Assembly: GCA_003567835.1 (NCBI GenBank)
Contig: PWYO01000002.1
Coordinates: forward strand, 1 to 6,836
Length of the DNA stretch: 6,836 nt
Direction of reading: 5' to 3'
Origin: Actinomycetota bacterium
Lineage (GTDB): Bacteria > Actinomycetota > Humimicrobiia > Humimicrobiales > Humimicrobiaceae
Under the pieces are notes generated by a model. The model ran no database searches and had not been told where the DNA came from. It saw only the letters and a program-made list of their open reading frames with translations. A program made the translations under genes and the position numbers. Positions 1 to 5,962 of this stretch are shown here, one piece after another (positions within the stretch are counted from its first letter, which is position 1; each line of letters starts with the position of its first letter).

Positions 1-79
1 GCAGCCTGCTGGTTGCAGCAGCATTGAATATGGCCGGTGGTATCAGCAAACAGACTTGTTGGCTTTTGGCTGGGTCCTT

Positions 80-2062
80 TCAATGGTTCATAAAACTCCA
101 GGAAAAATAAGTATCAGAACCCTCCATGCAGGGTTTTATGTGCCAGGGAGATTTCTCCAAGGAAATATTTTTTAATCTATATTCTATCGAGCTTCTAAAA
201 TCCTGCAGGATTCTCTGTCTGGATCTTAGTGCCTGCAAATGGTCAAGCCAATGATGAAATCCCTCTTGGTCAGGCTCTCTTCCTAAAAGGTGCTGGTATA
301 GATGGTTTATGAATGCCTGATCACTTAGATGGCTGGTTTGTTTTACTAGAGTCTTGTCTTGTTGGTCAACATCATTGCCTTCACCCCTTTCTGTGTCCAT
401 TTCTGGCATATCCATGCCCGCATATCTTAAACAAAACTCCTGGGACAAAATAAAATTCCTATAAACTTCATACCTGCATCCGCCACCAACAAGATATTGC
501 AGCCAACTGTCAAAACCCTGCTGGTCAGGCTCCCTGGAGAAAAACCAATGATACATATTGGCAATAAAATCCTGATCACTATTGCCGGTGCCCAGTGTAT
601 GGATGGCATTCTGTTCTTCTTTGCTGGCCAGCTGGATCGCTGTGGACAAGGCCTCCTGCCTTGTATGGAAAGTCGTGTTTAGATTTTTTGACCAAACAGG
701 GGCATTTGCTTTGCCTTCAGGGGCACGGAGTATCTGGTATCCCCTTGCTGAACCGCTGGAACCGTCTTGGGTTGGGGCATCACCGGCTGGCGGATTATCA
801 TCACTGGGGTTTTCTGGTTGGCTCCCCAGGCTTATGGTTTCTGAAACAACCCAATCACTGTCATTATGACCTTCTTTGGTGGCTTTCACCCGGTACTGCA
901 CCGTTTCGATGGTTTCATCATCAGTTACCTCATGATCATAGCTTTTACTGGTCCCATCGTATATAACGTTGAATAAATTCCCATCATAGCGTCTCTGAAG
1001 CTGGTAAGCCGCCCCTTCCGTTGCCGAAGGTGACCAGCTTACAGTTATGGTTGCTCCATGCGCTGCGTTCCCTGAAGGAGACGTGGCTATAGAGGAAGGC
1101 TTTTCGGTCTCAGGCAAATCTTGGGTGGTAAAACTGAGCGTATCTCCATCAGAGCGGCCGCCTTCATTGATGCCTACCGCCCGATAATAATAGTCTTGGT
1201 TTTCTTCTAAGTTGGTTAACTCATGGGAATAGCTGCCGGGGGTGGACGTGGATCCTTTGGAAATTAACACCCCGTCAGAAAAATTGCTGCATTGCCCCCA
1301 TTCAAAATACTGGGTTGTTTCAGCATTGCCCACATCCAGCAAACGGCCTTCCAATACCGCACTATTCTGGGTAACTTGTGAGACTTCCAGGGTCTCCACA
1401 ACCGGGGCAGTGACATTTGACTGAAATAGAAAGCCAATTTTGGGCATGGCGCCGTGGTAATCATGATGATGGTTTTGGTCCCCAATGAAGTCTTGATTGC
1501 CGCTACCATTCCAGCGTATAGATCTATTCACTCTGGGCTCCCAGGTTCCTTGCTTGATGCGGGGATGGGTCTCTAAATCTGTAATATCCAATTCGCTTAC
1601 ATAAACATGATTCCCATTATTTGCGGTCTGGGCAAGAAGATACAGCTGACCTGTAGATAAGGTAACCGTATCGCCGCCTCCTTCTGCGGTAATGTTTGTG
1701 GTGACTTCAGATCCTGTGCCATCCACCTGGCTTACATAGCCCAGCAATTGGGTGGCATTAATATACGGATTACCTTCACCATCAGTGGTACCCAGTTTTT
1801 CCGCTTCATATAATACCACGGTGGCCTCGCCATCATCGGTTACCGCACTGATAAGATGGGTGACCACCGTTTCCTGGGTCACCTCAAAAATATAGCCACG
1901 GTACCAAAAATTTCCTGTTTCTTCCTGGGTACCATAATTGGCCACCCTGAATTCCCCTGTGCCCCCAGCAAAAATCATGCCTCCTGGGTTCAGCATGATT
2001 GTCCCCATTACAAACAATGTGGCAAAAAACATGATGAATAATTTGCCTGCGATCTTTTTCAT
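80..2062 (-). CDS. Exported FN3 / double DUF4214 protein
   Basis: The 660-residue protein opens with a Sec-type signal peptide: MKK, a hydrophobic stretch at about 8-31, and a likely cleavage after A32. Residues about 35-215 are a beta-rich domain I cannot name, with aromatic and glycine motifs and a His cluster (NHHHDYH, 197-203). Two fibronectin type III modules follow, about 218-314 (YYYRAVGINEGG) and 318-412 (YRVKATKEGH), then a Pro/Gly/Ser/Asp linker (413-440). The C-terminal part holds two DUF4214 repeats, about 495-548 and 580-631, each with the signature REPDQxGFxxWL. DUF4214 proteins are generally exported or surface-associated and their molecular role is poorly defined. An adhesion or cell-surface role is inference. 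No LPxTG motif, S-layer homology domain or C-terminal membrane anchor is visible, so it is either secreted or held non-covalently. The start at 2062 is supported by GGGAGG eight bases upstream. It appears monocistronic. Confidence 0.9.
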   Translation of the reverse strand: MKKIAGKLFIMFFATLFVMGTIMLNPGGMIFAGGTGEFRVANYGTQEETGNFWYRGYIFEVTQETVVTHLISAVTDDGEATVVLYEAEKLGTTDGEGNPYINATQLLGYVSQVDGTGSEVTTNITAEGGGDTVTLSTGQLYLLAQTANNGNHVYVSELDITDLETHPRIKQGTWEPRVNRSIRWNGSGNQDFIGDQNHHHDYHGAMPKIGFLFQSNVTAPVVETLEVSQVTQNSAVLEGRLLDVGNAETTQYFEWGQCSNFSDGVLISKGSTSTPGSYSHELTNLEENQDYYYRAVGINEGGRSDGDTLSFTTQDLPETEKPSSIATSPSGNAAHGATITVSWSPSATEGAAYQLQRRYDGNLFNVIYDGTSKSYDHEVTDDETIETVQYRVKATKEGHNDSDWVVSETISLGSQPENPSDDNPPAGDAPTQDGSSGSARGYQILRAPEGKANAPVWSKNLNTTFHTRQEALSTAIQLASKEEQNAIHTLGTGNSDQDFIANMYHWFFSREPDQQGFDSWLQYLVGGGCRYEVYRNFILSQEFCLRYAGMDMPEMDTERGEGNDVDQQDKTLVKQTSHLSDQAFINHLYQHLLGREPDQEGFHHWLDHLQALRSRQRILQDFRSSIEYRLKNISLEKSPWHIKPCMEGSDTYFSWSFMNH

Positions 2063-2070
2063 GGCCTAAT

Positions 2071-2078
2071 CCCTCCCT
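2071..2078 (-). promoter_or_regulatory. Ribosome binding site of the FN3/DUF4214 gene
   Basis: On the minus strand the bases read AGGGAGGG, eight bases before the ATG at 2062. This is a strong G-rich SD and it fixes the start directly in front of the signal peptide. Confidence 0.75.
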
Positions 2079-2115
2079 TAAGACTTCAAAAAAGCATTTT
2101 TTACAATTGACAAAC

Positions 2116-2144
2116 CATATATTGATTTTATCCTGTTTAAACAA
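2116..2144 (-). promoter_or_regulatory. Weak candidate promoter of the FN3/DUF4214 gene
   Basis: Minus-strand TTGTTT (2139-2144) and TATATG (2116-2121) are 17 bases apart, which would give a leader of about 45-50 bases. Each box matches its sigma-70/sigma-A consensus only partly. The region is AT-rich, so chance matches are likely. A second, poorer option uses TTGAAA near 2150-2156 with GATAAA near 2125-2131. Confidence 0.2.
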
Positions 2145-3240
2145 CATACTATTTCAAACCAGCATAGCTTCGTGGTCATAAAAATAACGCCATGTTGATG
2201 GCCATATACATTGGCTATGGTTGTAAAACTCAGATGGAAGGTTAGACCTTTGAAACAATGAACATATGAAATGCATGAAGACATTTTAAGTGCCTATATA
2301 AACCTTGTCCCACTTAAAACAGCAAGGCATCTCCTGACTGGGATGTAGGCCAGCTTATTTTTTCCTTGCTTAATAATCTTGGTCCAGTATCGCCAAAAAG
2401 GGATACGTTCTGCTCAGGGCACCGATGCTATGCATTCATATCATATTCAACCCGCCTCCATCTCCAGATTGACAATCATATTTTTACTTATGGCATCCAT
2501 TCCCACCTGTATCTAGGCCACACTTCCTGCCTTTTGCCGTAAAGTGGCCCGAATCCATAGGTGTACATTTTTCTTTCCGCAAGGTTTACAAAATATTGCC
2601 CTGTTCTAACCTGACCAGTAAACAGCCTTAGGGAGGACCCCAGCCCGCAACCGGCATTGGCACCCTGCCGCCTTCTTGTTTTGCTTATAAAAAGCCATGC
2701 TGTACTGCTGCCGTATCTTTGGTTAGGCTGCCTATCATCCTGGGTGAGATGGAACATACCCTTGTTTGATATCCAGCTTGCTGTCTTGCGGCCCTTGGTC
2801 TAGGTTCTGTTAATATCCGTCTGAGCATCATCTTTCTTGCCTTTTACAACCATTTTTTCTTATGGGATTAGTATAATAACAAAATTTATTATTTTTGTAT
2901 AGTTTATTTTGTACATTATATGGATAAATAATAAAAATAGTTCATTTTAAATGTGAGAATAAGTTTATAAATATATGTTTATTCTCTTTCACGCATTCAT
3001 TCGTGTTATGCAATATCGGCTTCAAAGCGCTTGTTTGATGATCTTTGCTGCCGGTGCTGGTATTATGGTTCTTTTTTATTTGCTATATACACCATCTTTA
3101 CTGTTTTATGTTTTCTGCAGCCCGGATCAACTGTCAGGGGAGAATATGACAGAGGCCCGCTCTTACCGGCCTTGGACGCCTTTAGGCAATCTTTTAGACA
3201 AGTCTGGCTCTTGCTCTTTATTCAATGGCTTACGGATGCG

Positions 3241-3334
3241 CCAAGGTTGGGCCATCCAAGCGCCTTGGTCAACCATGGGCTTTATAAAGGTTGGCCCGGC
3301 TTTATGGCCGTGGGTGATTGGTTTTTAAAAAACC
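3241..3334. repeat. Cluster of short direct and inverted repeats
   Basis: CCAAGG (3241-3246) pairs with CCTTGG (3263-3268) across a 16-base loop. The 11-mer AAGGTTGGGCC (3243-3253) recurs with one mismatch at 3287-3297. A near-palindrome of GG, T-run, A-run, CC lies at 3320-3334. Together these could fold into a small structured element, or they may be chance in GC-richer DNA. No function is assigned. Confidence 0.25.
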
Positions 3335-3803
3335 CATAAACATACTGGCCTATGCTGGATGGGCTCTGGATAGCATAGAAGGTTTTTGATTGGCCAATTT
3401 TGATTCCGGCACATTCATACGATCCAAATATTGAACCTTTGAAAGCAGCCAGGCTTCAGATCCTCATCCTGAACCGGGCTGAAGTCTGCAGCATAGGAAG
3501 GGGCGCAATAGAGTCTCTGGTTCATTTTAAAGCAAGAGCTTTTGTGTATGATGCATCGGTTCTACATATAGCCTATCCTAAAACTGAACCGAGAATACCC
3601 CGGCTCTTGGAAAAGTTATGGAATTGCCGCAAACACATCTGTCCGGCTGGCAACCAAATTTTCTCAAATGAAAGTGTAAGCCAGGCAGCTTGCGGCAGCC
3701 AAAAGATACCAAACGGCCATTTAGAAATCGGCCATTGATTTCCCAAAGTCCTGGCAAGAATAAGAGGGCCAGCGTATATGGGCTCCTATGGTGGGCCTGG
3801 CAG

Positions 3804-4550
3804 CTAAAATTCTTTTTCAATTGTTTTATATCCTCCACCAAGATCCATATAATGCTCTTCTGGATTGGGGACTAAAACGAAGTATTTATATAGTGGAATT
3901 TCTTCAACACTTTGGCTGCCATCCGGATTATATACCATGAATGGGTTGATAGGGTCACAATGTTCACGATCATAAACAACCAACAATGTCTCTATGCCTC
4001 TACTATATGTTTCATCACCCTCCTGGCTAAGGGAATGGTGATAAGATACATAGCCTCCGATAACCTTTTTGGTATGGGGTTTTACATAATCTGCACCCCA
4101 TCTGCCAAATTCAACATGTTGTCCATTTTTAGGGAAATACCAAACTATGAATTCGCTATCACTTTTATTCTCAAAGACCAATGATGCCTGATAATTAAAC
4201 ACAGGGAAATTAAAAAGTCGCTCCGGGTTGTCTAATTTTTGGCCGACCATTTCGCCTTCTAATGCACCAATCGCATAATAAGCTTCATAAAGTTGCTGGG
4301 GGACCACACATTCTGAAAAATAAAAATCTGCCCATTCTTCTTCTGTTCTCATAGGTTCCCAATCTTCGTCTCTAACCAATACCTCGCCATCCTCTCTGGC
4401 CAATATCCCGCCAATGATGCTAGCTGGAATGCTGCATCCCATATCTACCAAATCCTCAGCTTCACATCTTGCAGATACGCTGAATAGTAAAAAAAATGCA
4501 ATGATTACCACCACCAGAATGATGATGGGGATTTTTTTGGTTTTATTCAT
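3804..4550 (-). CDS. Hypothetical exported or membrane-anchored protein, 248 aa
   Basis: I do not recognise the family. The protein begins MNKTKK, followed by a hydrophobic segment at about 7-26. This is either a signal peptide cleaved near SVSA (24-27) or an N-terminal anchor. C29 follows SAR, which is a poor lipobox, so lipidation is doubtful. The rest is soluble and acidic, rich in aromatic residues and beta-prone, and likely extracytoplasmic. It has cysteines at 29, 39, 81 and 198 that could form disulfides, and motifs FNFPVFNYQASLVFENKS (113-130) and HVEFGRWGADYVKPH (145-159). The frame extends upstream to 4601, but the start at 4550 is preferred because AAGGAG lies six bases before it and the upstream residues lack a signal-like pattern. 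It appears monocistronic with a candidate promoter at 4662-4692. No obvious terminator follows it. Confidence 0.75.
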   Translation of the reverse strand: MNKTKKIPIIILVVVIIAFFLLFSVSARCEAEDLVDMGCSIPASIIGGILAREDGEVLVRDEDWEPMRTEEEWADFYFSECVVPQQLYEAYYAIGALEGEMVGQKLDNPERLFNFPVFNYQASLVFENKSDSEFIVWYFPKNGQHVEFGRWGADYVKPHTKKVIGGYVSYHHSLSQEGDETYSRGIETLLVVYDREHCDPINPFMVYNPDGSQSVEEIPLYKYFVLVPNPEEHYMDLGGGYKTIEKEF

Positions 4551-4556
4551 TTTACA

Positions 4557-4562
4557 CTCCTT
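4557..4562 (-). promoter_or_regulatory. Ribosome binding site deciding the 4550 start
   Basis: Minus-strand AAGGAG ends six bases before the ATG at 4548-4550. The longer in-frame start at 4601 has no comparable SD, so the 248-residue product is favoured. Confidence 0.75.
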
Positions 4563-4661
4563 CATGAGACAGGGATTGTAATACGACCCCGCTACAACCA
4601 TAGCCTTTACCGATCAAGGGGGCTCAGACTGGCTTCAGGATATTAAAATTATTATATAAGT

Positions 4662-4692
4662 ATTATATCATGAATAGCCAGCAAATGGTCAA
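4662..4692 (-). promoter_or_regulatory. Candidate promoter for the 248-aa protein gene
   Basis: On the minus strand TTGACC (4687-4692) precedes a perfect TATAAT (4662-4667). The spacing is 19 bases, longer than the ideal 17. The implied leader is about 105 bases. A second TATAAT at 4651-4656 lacks a matching -35 box. Confidence 0.4.
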
Positions 4693-5070
4693 AATAATTG
4701 ATACCCAACCATTCAAGCAAAAGGAAAGCGAATTAGGCTTATGTTGTCTAAGACTATGCGGTAAAGCCTCTCAAAAAAGCTCAGGCATTGGTTGGCCCAA
4801 GCAGTGAAGCTTTGCCCCATTTTTTTAGAAGAAATGAATAAAAACCATAAACGTTTTTTAGCCATATATAACTAAAACCAGCATAAATCAAGTAGAATTT
4901 GTATTTTAGCAAAATAAAAAAGACATTCATGAAGAAATTATGAGAATAATAATCAGTTTACCAAAAGCAGACAAGGCAAAACATCTTTCTTTGATTACAA
5001 TTGGTAGGTATTGTTAAGAGAGCCTAAAAATATTCATCATTGCCATTCTGCTGTCAATTCATTTAATCAT
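4693..5070. other. AT-rich intergenic region, no gene seen
   Basis: No open frame here has a plausible SD plus recognisable product. A 25-codon plus-strand frame (4940-5017, beginning MRIIISLPKADK) is the only short candidate and is too short to support. The segment separates the divergently oriented 248-aa gene and TA module. Confidence 0.5.
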
Positions 5071-5100
5071 AGGTTGTAATAGGTTGTAATAAGTTGTATA
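5071..5100 (+). repeat. Three tandem 10-bp repeats at the TA promoter
   Basis: AGGTTGTAAT occurs twice exactly (5071-5080, 5081-5090), followed by a degenerate third copy AAGTTGTATA (5091-5100). The repeats span the -35 box, the spacer and part of the -10 box of the toxin-antitoxin promoter. They are on the same face of the helix (10-bp period), so they could be operator sites for the antitoxin or the TA complex. The regulatory role is inferred. Confidence 0.6.
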
Positions 5101-5102
5101 AT
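5074..5102 (+). promoter_or_regulatory. Promoter of the toxin-antitoxin operon
   Basis: TTGTAA (5074-5079) and a perfect TATAAT (5097-5102) are separated by exactly 17 bases. Transcription would start near 5109, giving a leader of about 30 bases before the antitoxin ATG. The overlap with the 10-bp tandem repeats suggests autoregulation, as is usual for type II TA operons. Confidence 0.65.
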
Positions 5103-5137
5103 ATTTCAAAGTAAACTAAGAAAGAATTGAAAGAATT

Positions 5138-5365
5138 ATGAACAAAGCGATAAAAATATCAGAAGAAATTGCAAAGGAAGCCAAGCTAGTAGCCAAAGTT
5201 ACCCGTAGATCCATGGCAGGACAAATTGAATACTGGGCCTTTATTGGGAAAATTGCAGAAGATAATCCAGACTTATCTTTTTCAGTTATAAAAGATATTC
5301 TATTGGGCAGGGAACAACTCAAAGAAGGATTGGGAACAGAGTACATTTTTGGAGAAGGTGATTAG
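5138..5365 (+). CDS. ParD-like antitoxin of a type II TA module
   Basis: This 75-residue protein resembles the ParD-like antitoxin family (the PF11903 type, as I recall it). It has an N-terminal strand-like KISEEIAKEAK (about 6-16), then SMAGQIEYWAFIGKIAEDNP (about 25-44), the most characteristic block, then a C-terminal acidic tail. Family members bind DNA through a small, probably ribbon-helix-helix-like, N-terminal fold and neutralise a RelE/ParE-type toxin with the C-terminal part. The length is normal for the family. The SD is weak (GAAAG about five bases before the ATG), but the promoter and start are well placed. The gene ends in ...GEGD and TAG, inside the SD region of the toxin frame, so the two are probably translationally coupled. 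The low GC of this module, compared with the FN3 gene, fits acquisition by transfer. Confidence 0.88.
   Translation: MNKAIKISEEIAKEAKLVAKVTRRSMAGQIEYWAFIGKIAEDNPDLSFSVIKDILLGREQLKEGLGTEYIFGEGD
5351..5362 (+). promoter_or_regulatory. Strong SD in front of the toxin frame
   Basis: GGAGAAGGTGAT lies at the 3' end of the antitoxin gene. Its GGTGAT part matches the extended anti-SD complement and ends five bases before the ATT at 5368. By contrast its GGAG is only three bases from the GTG at 5358, which is too close for efficient initiation there. The spacing therefore favours the ATT codon. Confidence 0.45.
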
Positions 5366-5367
5366 AG

Positions 5368-5643
5368 ATTAAAATAATCCAATCACCTTTATTCTTAAAA
5401 CAGAAAAAAAAGTTATATAAAAAGCAATTAAAAGTTCTGGACCAAGAGATAAAGAAAATTGTCCATAATCCTACAATAGGTCAAGAAAAAAAAGGAGTTT
5501 TAAAAGGTGTACGGGTGTACAAGTTTAAAATCCAAACCCAACTGTTTTTGCTATCATATGAGATAAAAAATGACTCTCTAAAACTTATCATGATTGGGAG
5601 CCATCAGAATTATTATAGAGACCTTTCTAAATATAATAATTAG
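5368..5643 (+). CDS. ParE-like (RelE-superfamily) toxin, non-canonical start or broken start
   Basis: The frame gives 91 residues starting at ATT and ending in TAG. It matches the ParE-like toxin family that pairs with ParD-like antitoxins (the PF15781 type, from memory). Seen are IIQSPLFLKQ at 3-12, the block NPTIGQEKKGVLKGVRVYKF at 34-53, and the C-terminal motif GSHQNYYRDL at 77-86. Related toxins are mRNA interferases or gyrase poisons, and the activity here is not determined. The frame has no ATG, GTG or TTG between its upstream TGA (5359-5361) and the conserved region; the codons there are TTA GAG ATT AAA ATA. The family's usual first Met aligns with the ATT at 5368, behind a well-spaced SD. 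Alternatively, deleting one A near 5364 would restore a GTG start at 5358 overlapping the antitoxin stop, so the gene could be inactivated by a one-base insertion or a sequencing error. Confidence 0.75.
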   Translation: MKIIQSPLFLKQKKKLYKKQLKVLDQEIKKIVHNPTIGQEKKGVLKGVRVYKFKIQTQLFLLSYEIKNDSLKLIMIGSHQNYYRDLSKYNN

Positions 5644-5696
5644 TTTGGTTATTCATATTGTTTTTGGCAGCCCCAAGTTACGAAATTTCGAACCGC

Positions 5697-5724
5697 TTTT
5701 TAAAAGAAATAATTCTTTTAAAAA
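5697..5724. repeat. Perfect 12-bp AT-rich inverted repeat
   Basis: TTTTTAAAAGAA (5697-5708) and TTCTTTTAAAAA (5713-5724) are exact inverse complements around the loop ATAA. It lies about 50 bases after the toxin stop. It could form a weak hairpin that ends or stabilises the TA transcript. It lacks a GC-rich stem and a clean downstream U-run, so I do not call it an intrinsic terminator. Confidence 0.4.
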
Positions 5725-5843
5725 AATTTCAAATTTAAATATTTACAAGAATAAACCTTATATCTCACTTTTCGCACTATTTTTGATTGTTGTTCCTAAT
5801 TTATTAATTTTATCACCAAATCCCACATCAATCATATAAAATG

Positions 5844-5864
5844 ATAGCGTATGCTATATTTTTT
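5844..5864 (+). terminator. Weak terminator-like hairpin
   Basis: ATAGC (5844-5848) and GCTAT (5853-5857) pair around GTAT and are followed by a short T-run on the plus strand. The five-pair stem is short. It may end transcription from the TA side, but this is a low-confidence call. Confidence 0.2.
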
Positions 5865-5962
5865 AAAAATCTACCGGAAATATTTAAAGATCTTTTCCAA
5901 TAGAACAATATAAAATAATCTTCTCTTTTGCCGTGGTCATATTAATTACATCGAATACTGAT

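Larger units (their letters stand above)
2063..3803. other. Long region without a convincing gene; possible eroded coding DNA
   Basis: About 1.7 kb separates the two exported-protein genes. The largest open frames are an 89-codon minus frame (2488-2757), 102- and 117-codon plus frames that overlap each other (2975-3339), and a 112-codon plus frame (3400-3738). None has a good SD, a recognisable domain or consistent codon usage, and stops interrupt every frame. GC-richer blocks (about 2480-2850, 3140-3320, 3420-3800) alternate with an AT-rich island at about 2870-2990. This pattern would fit fragments of decayed genes around an AT-rich junction, but I could not recognise any parent family. I also looked for a cyclic-di-GMP riboswitch, a tRNA and a CRISPR array and saw none. 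Confidence 0.5.
5644..5962. other. AT-rich spacer between the TA module and the transposase
   Basis: An 81-codon plus frame (5594-5839) overlaps the toxin out of frame and has no SD or known domain, so I treat it as a shadow. The outer end of the insertion sequence should lie somewhere in this spacer, probably within about 100 bases of the transposase stop. It cannot be located because the matching terminal inverted repeat lies beyond the window. Confidence 0.5.

Noticed and set aside
6..21. CTGCTG/CAGCAG hairpin as a terminator for the FN3/DUF4214 gene
   Set aside because: The stem is only six pairs and no T-run follows on the minus strand.
3..110. A plus-strand frame open from the left edge and ending at TAA (108-110)
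   Set aside because: It could be the tail of a gene to the left, but other frames are also open here and 35 codons are too few to judge. It overlaps the FN3/DUF4214 gene end.
427..1509. Several open frames of 60-123 codons on both strands
   Set aside because: They lie inside the 660-residue FN3/DUF4214 gene in other frames and have no SD or domain of their own.
2081..2480. Possible riboswitch (cyclic-di-GMP type) in the leader of the exported protein
   Set aside because: The conserved blocks of that riboswitch are not present on the minus strand.
2488..2757. An 89-codon minus-strand frame ending ...YRWEWMP
   Set aside because: No recognisable domain, poor SD spacing and no supporting context; kept only as part of the unexplained region.
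2975..3339. Two overlapping plus-strand frames with a hydrophobic start
   Set aside because: They contradict each other in frame, lack an SD, and their hydrophobic stretch comes from T-rich DNA.
3400..3738. A 112-codon plus-strand frame
   Set aside because: No SD, no family resemblance, and a comparable frame is open on the other strand (3578-3841).
4940..5017. A 25-codon frame starting MRIIISLPKADK
   Set aside because: Too short, with no clear SD and no recognisable match.
5594..5839. An 81-codon plus-strand frame with a hydrophobic profile
   Set aside because: It begins inside the well-supported toxin in another frame and is made of AT-rich DNA; no SD.
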